Source of the DNA: an uncultured Porphyromonadaceae bacterium | Lineage (GTDB): Bacteria > Bacteroidota > Bacteroidia > Bacteroidales > Muribaculaceae | Direction of reading: 5' to 3' | NCBI GenBank assembly: GCA_905193995.1 | Contig: CAJJQT010000077.1 | Span: 1-8,150 of the forward strand | Length of the DNA: 8,150 nt | Shown: one piece after another, positions 1 to 7,202 of the stretch | Position numbering within the stretch: position 1 is the first letter of the stretch | Layout: the number at the start of each line of letters is the position of its first letter | Notes under the pieces: model-generated | Databases searched by the model: none | What the model was told of the DNA's origin: nothing | What the model saw: the letters and a program-made list of their open reading frames with translations, nothing else | Program-made: the position numbers and the translations under genes

Positions 1-1173
1 GGACGGGAGTCTCGCCTTCGGAGGCTGTGAATGCCGCTTCGCCGTCGGATCCGCGGAAGATCTTCAGGGCGAAAAATACGGCGGCCGCGATAAGCAGCAG
101 GACGAGGAAGATGCCAATGTAGCGGCCGATGCGGCTTCCGGATTTGGGTGCGGGGGATTTCGCGGCGGCTTTGGGGGCGGCTTTCGCTGTCGGAGCGCCC
201 GGGTCGGCTGCCGGTGGGGTGATGACGGTGGCGGGCTCGTCGAAGAGGGGACGTAGGCTGCCGGTGGGGTCGGTCTCGGCCATCTGACGGGCCGAGGGTG
301 CGGCGGGGAGGTCGCCGGTGAATTTGGCGAGGAGTACGGTGACGTTGTCGTACCAGTCCTGGCGCTCGGCGGCCTCCATGAGGTGGTTTTTCATGGCGGT
401 GAGGTCGCCGTAGTCGGCTGTCATGATGCCGTTGATGGAGTCGGCGATGTCGCGCAAGGGGCGGTCGGGGACGACTCCGCTGAGGCCGTCGCTGCACATG
501 AGGATGATGTCGCCGTTGTAGAGCTGCGAAGAAGCGGTCTCGGGCTGGGGGTTGGATTCGGGGTCGCCGAGTGAACGGGCGACGATGTTGCCCTGGGGGT
601 GGGAGAATGTGTCCTGGTATGAGAGGATGCCTTTGTCGGCGAGCTCCTGGACGTAGGTGTGGTCGCGCGAGACGGGCACGAGTCCGTAGCGGGTGTTGAA
701 TCGGTAGCAACGGGAGTCGCCGAGCCAGCCGGTGGTGAGAGTGCCGTCGACGATCCATGAAATGATGATGGTGGATCCCATGCCGAATCGCTCGGGATGG
801 CCCTCGGCGCCGGCCTTGACTCGGCGGTCGGCCTCAACGATGACGCGTCGGATGTATTCGGCGCGTGAGTCGGCGTCGCGCATGATGTCGGGGGTGATGC
901 GGTCGGCGCGGAAGAAGTCGGCGATGGTGTTTACGGCGATTTCGGAGGCGACTTCGCGTTCTGTCCGCCCATACCGTCGGCGACAGCGAGGATGCAGCCC
1001 AAAGAAGACAGAGCGATGGGGGTGTCGAGGCGGGTCGGGCCTGAGACGTCGTCGGTCAGGTCGTCGTCGACGTAGAAGTTGTCTTCGTTGCCGTTGAGGG
1101 GTGCGTCGGCGTCGAATTTGCCGGCGGCGTCGGAGTAGGCAACAAGGCGTAGATTGATCGTTTTAGTGGCCAT
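1..1173 (-). pseudogene. PP2C-family Ser/Thr protein phosphatase, membrane-anchored, frameshifted and cut by window edge
   Basis: Metal-dependent PP2C phosphatases remove phosphate from Ser/Thr residues, usually opposing Hanks-type kinases. From ATG 1173 the first frame gives 73 residues with N-G-N-E-D-N (27-32) and A-D-G-M-G-G (65-70), both PP2C metal-site motifs. The frame then derails into a stop at about 931. Moving to the next frame from 955 restores an open reading frame to the window edge (318 more codons, no stop) that keeps the family order: E-V-A-S-E-I-A, G-D-S-R (D about 153), C-S-D-G-L (D about 229) and D-N-V-T-V-L-L (D about 276). An Ala/Pro/Lys-rich linker and a membrane helix at about 352-372 follow, so the catalytic domain should be cytoplasmic with a short outer segment. 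The C-terminus lies outside the window. The shift is either a real recent inactivation or a sequence error; everything else is intact. The start fits a promoter about 47 bp upstream. Confidence 0.88.
953..958 (-). other. Frameshift point in the PP2C gene
   Basis: On the minus strand the codons after D-G-M-G-G-Q-N read gcg aag tcg and lead to a premature stop. Adding one base gives N-A-E-V-A-S-E-I-A. Adding four (ccgg, making aac gcc ggc gaa gtc) gives N-A-G-E-V-A-S, the usual family form with its conserved Gly. A loss of four bases therefore explains the text better than a loss of one. I see no slippery heptamer that would suggest programmed frameshifting. Confidence 0.8.
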
Positions 1174-1219
1174 TTAGCTGAGAAATGTGAGATTGGAAAA
1201 CCGCCGTAGCAGTCTGGTG

Positions 1220-1227
1220 CAAAGATA
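1220..1227 (-). promoter_or_regulatory. -7 promoter element of the PP2C gene
   Basis: The minus strand reads TATCTTTG, a full match to the Bacteroidetes -7 consensus TAnnTTTG, 47 bp upstream of the PP2C start. The -33 element is weak: the only nearby TTG is at 1244-1246, with a short 16-bp spacer. The 11-mer CAAAGATACGA covering this element (plus strand) recurs exactly at 3900-3910 in front of the WG lipoprotein gene. Confidence 0.6.
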
Positions 1228-1260
1228 CGACAAATTTTTCAGACAATGACTGATTTAGCT

Positions 1261-1309
1261 AAAAAATGTGAAGCCCGCGGGGTCCGCGCCAATGCACGGG
1301 CCCCGCGGG
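1261..1309 (-). terminator. Probable terminator of the FKBP gene
   Basis: Arms at 1274-1286 and 1297-1309 pair over 13 positions, the outer nine perfect (CCCGCGGGG / CCCCGCGGG), around a 10-nt loop. One inner pair is G-U on the plus strand and A-C on the minus strand. Read on the minus strand, a run of six T (1266-1261) follows the stem after seven bases. That gap is longer than in a classic intrinsic terminator, so termination is likely but not certain. It lies about 100 bp past the FKBP stop and just before the PP2C promoter. Confidence 0.5.
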
Positions 1310-1314
1310 TGTGG

Positions 1315-1406
1315 TATGGGGCGCAGGCTGGCAATCGCCGAAGGCGCTTTGCAAAGCAAAGAAAGCCTGCTGTCCCATAGCGCAGGCTGGAAAGCCTGCT
1401 TTCCAG
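1315..1406. repeat. Cluster of direct and inverted GC-rich repeats between FKBP and PP2C genes
   Basis: GCGCAGGCTGG occurs at 1321-1331 and 1380-1390, and AAAGCCTGCT at 1362-1371 and 1391-1400. GCAGGC (1323-1328, 1382-1387) can pair with GCCTGC (1365-1370, 1394-1399), and TATGGG (1315-1320) with CCCATA (1374-1379). The arms CTGGAAAG (1387-1394) and CTTTCCAG (1399-1406) form a perfect 8-bp hairpin with a 4-nt loop, two bases from the FKBP stop. Several of these pairings exclude each other. The layout resembles a REP- or MITE-like intergenic element, but no mobility gene or flanking target duplication is visible. Confidence 0.6.
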
Positions 1407-1407
1407 G

Positions 1408-1974
1408 TCAGTGGCAGCAGGAGCCGCCTTCGCAGGAGCCGTCGGAGCAGTCGCCGGAGCAACCGCATCCGCCGCATCCGCCGGAGGTTACCATCTTGAT
1501 TTCGTCGGGAGTGGCTTCGCGGACGGCCGTTACCTTGCCTTTGAGCCGCACGACCTTGCCTGCCAGCGGATGGTTGAAGTCCATGGTGACGGTGTCGTTG
1601 CCGACTTTGTCGACGACTCCAGTGATGCGGAAGCCGTCGCCAGTCATCATGGGGAGCTTTGCGCCGGGGCGTACCATGTCGGCGTCGAACTTGCCGTCGA
1701 CTTCGAAGATGTCTTTTTCGAGTGTGACGAGGTATTCGTCGCTGCGCTGTCCGTATGCCTCGTCGGGCTGTGCGGTGACGTCAAAAGCGTCGCCGACGGT
1801 CTTGCCTTCGAGGTCTTTCTCGAGGGGTGCGACCATTCCGGGCGTGACGCCGTAGATTACGGCTTCGGGATCTTCGGCATCGACCTGGTGCACAAGTTCT
1901 TCAGTGCCGTCGGGGTTAACCTGGAAGAGGTCGTAGACCATCTCCACATATTTGCCTGGCTGTATCTTTTCCAT
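1408..1974 (-). CDS. slyD: SlyD-like FKBP-type peptidyl-prolyl cis-trans isomerase with Cys-rich tail
   Basis: This 188-residue protein should catalyse cis-trans isomerisation of X-Pro bonds and act as a folding chaperone in the cytoplasm; no signal peptide is present. It follows the SlyD plan. A split FKBP domain starts at residue 1 and includes G-V-T-P-G-M-V-A-P-L-E (42-52), V-G-D-A-F-D-V (60-66) and D-E-A-Y-G-Q (71-76). An inserted flap with F-N-H-P-L-A-G at its end follows, and the FKBP strand returns in V-T-A-V-R-E-A-T. In E. coli SlyD a His-rich tail binds nickel. Here residues 164-188 are Gly/Ser/Cys-rich with seven Cys and a terminal His, suggesting metal binding through thiols (inference). 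Length is close to E. coli SlyD (196). The ATG at 1974 has no Shine-Dalgarno, as is normal for the phylum, and the leader is AT-rich. I found no convincing -7 element, only a one-mismatch GAATTTTG at 2017-2024. Confidence 0.92.
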   Translation of the reverse strand: MEKIQPGKYVEMVYDLFQVNPDGTEELVHQVDAEDPEAVIYGVTPGMVAPLEKDLEGKTVGDAFDVTAQPDEAYGQRSDEYLVTLEKDIFEVDGKFDADMVRPGAKLPMMTGDGFRITGVVDKVGNDTVTMDFNHPLAGKVVRLKGKVTAVREATPDEIKMVTSGGCGGCGCSGDCSDGSCEGGSCCH

Positions 1975-2035
1975 ATTATTCTTGAGTTTTTGAATGATTA
2001 ATGCTTATGATATAACAAAATTCGTGCCAAAAAGT

Positions 2036-2065
2036 GAAAAACGCCGCCAACGGGCGGCGTTTTTC
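2036..2065 (-). terminator. Strong intrinsic terminator after the WG lipoprotein gene
   Basis: Arms 2036-2048 and 2053-2065 form a perfect 13-bp stem around the loop AACG. The GC-rich core is CGCCGCC/GGCGGCG and five A (2037-2041) pair with five T (2060-2064). On the minus strand the stem ends in a T run, 23 bp beyond the WG gene stop. Because of its symmetry it could also work on the plus strand. It separates the WG gene from the FKBP gene, so the two should not be cotranscribed efficiently. Confidence 0.88.
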
Positions 2066-2087
2066 GCTACAGTGACAGAATGTCTGA

Positions 2088-3863
2088 TCAATAATAGTAG
2101 TCGGGTTCGGCTTCGACAGCGACTGAGTCGGCGATTTCGTATTCGTCGACGGTGGCGGGTACGTCGGCGCTGTTGAGGTTGGTGATGTAGTTACGGCCGG
2201 CGTTCTCGACGTCAGACGAGTATGCGACGATCTCGATGGTGCCGGTGGAGGCGCCTTCGTTGCTGGTGACCATGAGGATCATGTTGCCCTTGGTCATGAG
2301 CGCACCGTATGACTTGGTCTTGGCGTCGGTCTGGCTGATGAGCTTGAAGCCGTTCTCCTTGAGTTTCTTGACAACGGCGATGGATCCGGCGTTGCCCCAT
2401 TCGGTCTCGGTGGAGATGTTGATGGCGAACGATGCCAGGACAGTGCCTTCACGCCAGTAGTCGCGGCGCTGGTAGTTGTAGTATCCGTAGCTCTCGTAGG
2501 TATAGTCGGCCATTGACTGGTTGAAGTTGGCGCGTACGGTGATATCGTACTTGTAGCCCTTGATTTCGAGGGTATCGAGTGTGACGGACGATGTGTAGGT
2601 GTAGTTTGAAGGATCGGTGAAGTGAACCGAGGGAGCCTCGCCGAGCTCGTACTGAGCCACACCGCTGTCCTTGATGAGGCCGACGACTGCAGCTACGGCG
2701 GCGTCCATGTTGAAGTAGTCGCTGTAAACGGCCCAGCAGGCTGAGAAAGAGGGCTCGGCCTCTTCAAATGCGGCGTTCTTGCGGGGCTTGCCTTCGTCGT
2801 CGAGGAATTCGAAGCCTGACTTGTCGCGGCCGACGAGACCATACTGGCCGGCCCAGAAGGCTGAGTCATAGCCGTCGAGGTCGATGAGTTCCTCGCCGTC
2901 CTTGTCGATGACCTTGCATTCCTTCTCGTCGTCTTCCCCGATGGTCACTACGAACTTGTTGTCGCCGTAGAATCCCATGCCGTCGTACTTGGGACGGATG
3001 ACTGTCTCGCCGTCGAAGGTGGAGACGCCGTAATTGTCCTCATCGTCGCAGAAGATGATGTATTTCTTGTTGTAGTCGGCGATGCCTTTCATCTTTTCGG
3101 GACATTTGTAGACCTGTTCGCCCTTGGTGTCGAGGAAGATAAGGCGTTCGTTGTCGTCTTTGACGAGAAGCAAGCCGTCCTTGAACGACGTTCCGTAGAT
3201 ATCGTGCTTGATCTTGAAGACAGTCTCGCCCTTGGTGTCGATGACAGAGTACTGATACTTGTATTCTTCGCCTTCTTCCCTGACGCCGACTACGGCGAGC
3301 CCTTCGCGGAATTCCTGAGCGCTGTCGTATTTAGGCTCGACTATGTATGTGCCGTCGGTGGTTATGTAGCCGTATTTATTGTCCTGGTCGCTGACAGCCA
3401 GGATGCCATCGGAGAAGCCGGAGGCGCAGTAGGTTATTTCCTTGTCCTTGACGGGGTCGAGGGTGAACTTGACCTGTCCGTCCTTGTCGGCGATGGAGAT
3501 TCGCTCGCCTTTTTTGACGACGGGGATGAGGCCTTCGCTGAGGTAGCCGACGGCCTTGAGATCCTCGAGGACGGGAGCGGGCTTCTTCTCGTCGAACTTA
3601 TAGAGGGTGTAGTAGCCTTCCTTGCCTTCCTGAACGGAGAAGAGACCGCCGATGACCGATGAGGGACGGTGCTCGAATTCGTCGAGGAGGAAGGTCTCGC
3701 CTTTGGGCGAGTAGAAGCCCCAGTTGTCCTTGGAAGTCTCGCGGACGGGCATTAGCTCACTCATGTCGACGAGGGGGTTGCCTGATCCGGAGCTTCCGCA
3801 GCCGGATAGAACTGTGGCGGCAGCGGCCGCCAGCAGAGCACAGATGCTTTTGAGTTTTTTCAT
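2088..3863 (-). CDS. WG-repeat lipoprotein
   Basis: The protein has 591 residues. A lipoprotein signal peptide (M-K-K-L-K-S, then an Ala-rich core) ends in the lipobox L-S-G-C with Cys22, so the mature protein should be lipid-anchored outside the inner membrane. No acidic outer-surface export signal is obvious just after the Cys. Residues about 48-363 carry degenerate WG-type repeats, for example K-Y-G-Y-I-T-T-D-G-T (163-172) followed by E-P-K-Y-D, and N-Y-G-V-S-T-F-D-G (277-285) followed by R-P-K-Y-D. WG proteins are common in Bacteroidetes and their molecular role is mostly unknown. Residues about 374-591 are a separate domain I do not recognise, with a Tyr-rich stretch (454-469) and a terminal D-Y-Y-Y. 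The frame opens further upstream to an ATG at 3974, but that start would put 37 residues before the signal peptide and across the promoter, so 3863 is preferred. It is monocistronic by its own promoter and terminator. Confidence 0.88.
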   Translation of the reverse strand: MKKLKSICALLAAAAATVLSGCGSSGSGNPLVDMSELMPVRETSKDNWGFYSPKGETFLLDEFEHRPSSVIGGLFSVQEGKEGYYTLYKFDEKKPAPVLEDLKAVGYLSEGLIPVVKKGERISIADKDGQVKFTLDPVKDKEITYCASGFSDGILAVSDQDNKYGYITTDGTYIVEPKYDSAQEFREGLAVVGVREEGEEYKYQYSVIDTKGETVFKIKHDIYGTSFKDGLLLVKDDNERLIFLDTKGEQVYKCPEKMKGIADYNKKYIIFCDDEDNYGVSTFDGETVIRPKYDGMGFYGDNKFVVTIGEDDEKECKVIDKDGEELIDLDGYDSAFWAGQYGLVGRDKSGFEFLDDEGKPRKNAAFEEAEPSFSACWAVYSDYFNMDAAVAAVVGLIKDSGVAQYELGEAPSVHFTDPSNYTYTSSVTLDTLEIKGYKYDITVRANFNQSMADYTYESYGYYNYQRRDYWREGTVLASFAINISTETEWGNAGSIAVVKKLKENGFKLISQTDAKTKSYGALMTKGNMILMVTSNEGASTGTIEIVAYSSDVENAGRNYITNLNSADVPATVDEYEIADSVAVEAEPDYYY

Positions 3864-3899
3864 TTGATTATGATTGAAGTGATTGAATAGTCGCGCGGA

Positions 3900-3931
3900 C
3901 AAAGATACGAAAAGTGTGGCAAACGTGCAAA
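3900..3931 (-). promoter_or_regulatory. Promoter of the WG lipoprotein gene
   Basis: On the minus strand TTTG (3931-3928), a 20-bp spacer and TATCTTTG (3907-3900) match the Bacteroidetes housekeeping promoter TTTG / TAnnTTTG. The -7 element lies 36 bp before the chosen ATG at 3863, giving a short leader. This also argues against the longer upstream start. Confidence 0.78.
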
Positions 3932-4037
3932 CAAATGACAAAAGACAGAAGAACAAAAGAGTGAAAAGTAACAAAAGGGTTTAACGGCGGCCAAGGGCAG
4001 GCTGCGGGAGGGTCGGAAAGGTCGATAAGGTCGTCTT

Positions 4038-6923
4038 TCAGGAGAGGGACTGTAGGTAGTCGGTGAGGGAGTTTTCGCGGGTGAGGCCGAGTTTTTTGCG
4101 GAGGCGGTAGCGGGTCATCTCGACACTGCGGTAAGAGATGTTGAAAAGCGGGGCAATCTCCTTGCTGCTAAGTCCCATCTTGAGGTAGCAGCAGACTCGG
4201 AGCTCGGTCGGCGTGAGTCCCGGATGGCGGCTCTGGAGGTTCTTGGTGAAGTCCTCGTAGGCGGCGTCGAAGTTGTGCATGAACGTGCGCCAGTCATCGT
4301 CGTGGCTGATGTTCTCGCGTATAAGTGCCTTGATGCGCGAGATCTGGCGGGAAATGTCGGCGGGTGAGCGGTCGCCCTGTGCGAGCTTGTCGAGGCGGTC
4401 GGAGATGTCGAGCAGGATCTCGTTCTTTCGGACGACGTTCATGGTGATGTTGGAGAGTTCCTCGGTCTTGTGTTTGATGTCCTGCTCGAGCTGTCGGCCC
4501 TTGAGGTCGGCGATCTCGTAGTCTTTGAGCAGGGATTCCTCCTTGGCATGGCGGCGCATGAGGTCGATTTCCTGCTCCTTGCGCGATGCGACGCGGCGGG
4601 ATGCGCGCAGCGAGACGCTTTTGACGGCCTTGTAGCCCAGGAACAGCAGCATCAGGGTGAGGAACATGTATATGGCCTTGGCCGGAGTGGACCGGTACCA
4701 CGGGGGCATGATCGAGAAGGTGATGACGTGCTCGTCGATGTCGCGGGTGTATGGGTTGAGCGCGCGGACGTGCATTCGGTAGTCGCCCTCGTGGAGCTGT
4801 GTGTACTCCTTGGCGGTAGATTCCGACCACGGGCTCCAGTCGGCGTCGTAAGATTCGAGGAAGAAGCTGTAGAGGACGGGCTTGTCGGCTCGGTATTCAG
4901 GGGCAATGGCGTCGAAATGCAGGGAGTTGAGGCCGTAAGGGAGCGAGATCGGCCCTGCCATGGCGCGTGGATGGAAAGTGACGGTGGAGTCGCCCTGCGC
5001 GACGATGGATTTGAAGAAAACGCCGGCGGAGCGTGTGGAGTGCGGCATGCGGCGAAGGTCGACGTCGAAGAATCCTTCCTGCATGGATATGATGAGGCGG
5101 TCGTCGCTGAGGAAGTTGAAGTTGTCGAACCCGGGTATGAGACAGTCGGGGACAGGGGAGAAAGAGAGGGTATCGACGCGGGTGGCTCCGTCGGGGGTGC
5201 GTGCGGCGACTGTGGCTGTGCTGCCGGTGAGGCACCATATGTCGCCGCGCGGCGAGACGTGGAGGCGCGGAGCGATTGCTACGCCGAGTATGGCGTCAAG
5301 GCGCTCGTCGGGTATCATGCGGCTGCCGTCGGGCGCGAGGCGGTAGAATCCGCCTTCGGTGGTGACGACCGGGACACCGTCGATGGCGATAACGCCTACA
5401 TTACGGTTGGTGGGGAGGCCGGCTTCGGTGTCGAAGAAGCGGAGGGCCGTGAACCGCACCCGGGACGGGTCGATCCGGAGTCGGTAGACGCCCTTGAGCC
5501 AGTGGGATATCCATATGTTGCCGTCGCGGTCCTCGGAGAAGTGTCCGCCGATGTCGCTGTATCCGGCGACGGGGCCGAGAGATGTCCATCGGCCGCCCGG
5601 ATCGCGGCGCAGGAGGTAGAAGCTGTCGTATGATGAGACGAGGGCGTAGCCGGGATGTCGGCTCAGAGGGCGTACCGACCATGAGCCGGGGATGTCGTCG
5701 TCGACCGGACGGAAATCGAGCCCGCGGCCTGAGCAGACGCCTGCGTCGGTGCAGACGAACACTTCGTCGCCGATCTGAGTGATGTCCCAGACCTGTCCGC
5801 GAAGTATCGGAGTGAGCCGGGGCGGGTCGGCGCTGTCGGCGTCGGGGTAGGGAGTGGCGAAAAGTCCCTGGTTGGTGCCGAGATATAGCAGGTCGCCTGC
5901 GCGGAGCGACATGTATCCTGCGCCGTGCGAGTCGGAGTTGCCGAGCAGGCTGTAGTAGGGCGAGTTGACGAGGACCTGGTCGATGCCGTTGTCGAGGCCG
6001 AGCCAGAGGTTGCCGTCGGGGTCGAAATACGTGGTCAGGACCGTGTTGTTCTGCAGGCCTGTCTCGATGTTGGCATATGAAGTGCGGCCGCCGTTGAAGC
6101 CGGTGATGACTGCGCCCCGTGAGACGGTGCCGAAAGCGTACATTCCTGATTCGGAGCGCGAGGCGCAGAATACCTGGTTGGCCCGCAGGAAGTCGTCGAT
6201 GTCGGTGTGCAGGGGGCGTGCGGCGCCGTTCTCGATAATATACAGGCCGTCGTAGTCTGTGACTGCCATCAGGGCGCTGTTGTAGGGCAGGAGGGCGCAG
6301 ATGCGTATGTGGCGGTCGACGGGCAGGGTGCATACGGGCTCGATGCGTGTGTCGTGGAGTTCGGACACGCCGCCGTGGGCCGTGGCTATGTACAGGTGGC
6401 CGTTGATCGCTGCGGCGGCCGTGATGCGGTCGTTGACGCGGAGGGTCGAGATTCTGGAGCCGTCGTAGCAGAAAATGGCGTTGTCGGCCTGAAACCAGAG
6501 CGATGAAGAGCCTTCGAGGCGCAGAATGCGCCATATTTCCTTGAACTGCTTGATGGAAGGGGGAAGCATTTTGGCCAGATTGACGTAGCGTCCTGTGCCT
6601 GTGGCGGAGTCGGCCTCGAAATAACCGAATTCGTCGGAAGCGCCGACGTAAAGGCGCCGTGCGGCGCTGTCGACCAGCAGTGATCGCACCGTCGACTGAT
6701 TTTCGACACCGGTGAGACCCCAGTTGCGACTGTCGAATGACAGGAGGCCGTTCTTGTTGCCGAAATACATGATGCCGTCGCCGTCGCGGGCGATGGCCCA
6801 GGTCTGGGTGCCTCCGCCGTGCAGATGCCGGGTGTAGCTGCGCACCATGGGATATGACGCGCGTGCGGCCGGCCCGATGAGAGCGGCGACGATCACGACG
6901 ATGACAAACCGGAGCAGTTTCAT
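4038..6923 (-). CDS. One-component membrane regulator: periplasmic propeller, Y_Y_Y domain, LuxR-type HTH
   Basis: This 961-residue protein likely senses a nutrient in the periplasm and activates the divergent susC-like gene. A signal peptide or N-anchor occupies about 1-22 (ends A-R-A). About 24-640 is a beta-propeller region with Reg_prop-like blades, e.g. D-P-D-G-N-L-W-L-G-L-D-N-G (301-313) and D-R-D-G-N-I-W-I-S (466-474). Residues 663-740 fit the Y_Y_Y (triple tyrosine) domain. A membrane helix lies at about 750-767 and a charged coiled coil at about 775-850. Residues 902-961 form a LuxR/GerE-type HTH starting G-L-T-P-T-E-L and containing S-K-E-I-A and S-V-E-M-T-R-Y-R-L-R-K-K-L. No histidine kinase core, ATPase or receiver is present, so it is not a hybrid two-component system despite the similar sensor. 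Such proteins often sit beside SusC/SusD loci, and SusR offers a functional parallel. The ligand cannot be told from sequence. No clear terminator follows the stop. Confidence 0.9.
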   Translation of the reverse strand: MKLLRFVIVVIVAALIGPAARASYPMVRSYTRHLHGGGTQTWAIARDGDGIMYFGNKNGLLSFDSRNWGLTGVENQSTVRSLLVDSAARRLYVGASDEFGYFEADSATGTGRYVNLAKMLPPSIKQFKEIWRILRLEGSSSLWFQADNAIFCYDGSRISTLRVNDRITAAAAINGHLYIATAHGGVSELHDTRIEPVCTLPVDRHIRICALLPYNSALMAVTDYDGLYIIENGAARPLHTDIDDFLRANQVFCASRSESGMYAFGTVSRGAVITGFNGGRTSYANIETGLQNNTVLTTYFDPDGNLWLGLDNGIDQVLVNSPYYSLLGNSDSHGAGYMSLRAGDLLYLGTNQGLFATPYPDADSADPPRLTPILRGQVWDITQIGDEVFVCTDAGVCSGRGLDFRPVDDDIPGSWSVRPLSRHPGYALVSSYDSFYLLRRDPGGRWTSLGPVAGYSDIGGHFSEDRDGNIWISHWLKGVYRLRIDPSRVRFTALRFFDTEAGLPTNRNVGVIAIDGVPVVTTEGGFYRLAPDGSRMIPDERLDAILGVAIAPRLHVSPRGDIWCLTGSTATVAARTPDGATRVDTLSFSPVPDCLIPGFDNFNFLSDDRLIISMQEGFFDVDLRRMPHSTRSAGVFFKSIVAQGDSTVTFHPRAMAGPISLPYGLNSLHFDAIAPEYRADKPVLYSFFLESYDADWSPWSESTAKEYTQLHEGDYRMHVRALNPYTRDIDEHVITFSIMPPWYRSTPAKAIYMFLTLMLLFLGYKAVKSVSLRASRRVASRKEQEIDLMRRHAKEESLLKDYEIADLKGRQLEQDIKHKTEELSNITMNVVRKNEILLDISDRLDKLAQGDRSPADISRQISRIKALIRENISHDDDWRTFMHNFDAAYEDFTKNLQSRHPGLTPTELRVCCYLKMGLSSKEIAPLFNISYRSVEMTRYRLRKKLGLTRENSLTDYLQSLS

Positions 6924-6968
6924 GACTGAATTAAGGTGTCTGAGGCATTCACATATCGATTACGGATG

Positions 6969-6976
6969 CAAAGTTA
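6969..6976 (-). promoter_or_regulatory. -7 promoter element of the regulator gene
   Basis: The minus strand reads TAACTTTG, a full match to TAnnTTTG, 45 bp before the regulator ATG. No TTTG or TTG sits at the expected 19-21 bp spacing, so the -33 element is weak or replaced by an activator site. Confidence 0.55.
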
Positions 6977-7077
6977 TTAAAAATGTCGTGCTGTAGGTGT
7001 CGTGTAGAAGTATGTTATAAAACATAAATTTTATAAATAACTGATTATTAGTGATAAAATATGTTAATATATAGTTA

Positions 7078-7128
7078 TTGTAGAGTTGCTGAAATAGGCT
7101 TGTAGAGTTTTTGCGAGTTAAAAACTCT
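7078..7128 (+). promoter_or_regulatory. Candidate operator: TTGTAGAGTT direct repeat and 9-bp inverted repeat
   Basis: TTGTAGAGTT occurs exactly at 7078-7087 and 7100-7109, 22 bp apart, which is about two helical turns on the same DNA face. The second copy belongs to a perfect inverted repeat AGAGTTTTT / AAAAACTCT (7104-7112 and 7120-7128, 7-bp spacer). The right arm ends at the first base of the -33 TTG of the susC-like promoter. The position fits a site for an activator touching RNA polymerase, and the divergent LuxR-type regulator is the obvious candidate. Binding is inferred. Confidence 0.5.
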
Positions 7129-7158
7129 TGACGCGGACCGCTATAGATTATAATTTTG
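7128..7158 (+). promoter_or_regulatory. Promoter of the susC-like gene
   Basis: TTG (7128-7130), a 20-bp spacer and TAATTTTG (7151-7158) match the Bacteroidetes housekeeping promoter. Transcription should start a few bases after 7158, giving a leader of roughly 90 nt before the ATG at 7257. The -33 is partial (CTTG, not TTTG), as expected for an activator-dependent promoter. Confidence 0.65.
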
Positions 7159-7192
7159 CAGCGCATTTGATGATGAGCTGAAAAAACCAGTC

Positions 7193-7202
7193 GGATGCAT
7201 CC
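7193..7202. repeat. 10-bp perfect palindrome in the susC leader
   Basis: GGATGCATCC is a perfect palindrome about 35 bp downstream of the -7 element, in the untranslated leader. It could be a protein site or a chance word. As RNA it is too tight to form a hairpin alone. Confidence 0.35.

Noticed and set aside
206..270. 15-bp direct repeat GGCTGCCGGTGGGGT at 206-220 and 256-270
   Set aside because: The copies are 50 bp apart and in different reading frames within a low-complexity Pro/Ala/Thr linker, so chance in biased composition is enough.
1268..2001. Plus-strand open frames across the FKBP gene
   Set aside because: They are antisense to a well-conserved SlyD-like protein and show no family features or promoter.
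3864..3974. Upstream ATG at 3974 as start of the WG lipoprotein
   Set aside because: It would place 37 residues before a normal lipoprotein signal peptide and translate through the TTTG / TATCTTTG promoter.
4470..5633. Long plus-strand open frame (387 codons) opposite the regulator gene
   Set aside because: It is antisense to a clear multi-domain protein. Its composition (Val, Asp, Glu, Ala, Gly rich with no domain) is what GC-rich codons give on the reverse strand.
5401..6534. Minus-strand open frame of 377 codons in another frame within the regulator
   Set aside because: The product is extremely Arg/Pro/His rich with no domain, typical of an off-frame reading of GC-rich DNA.
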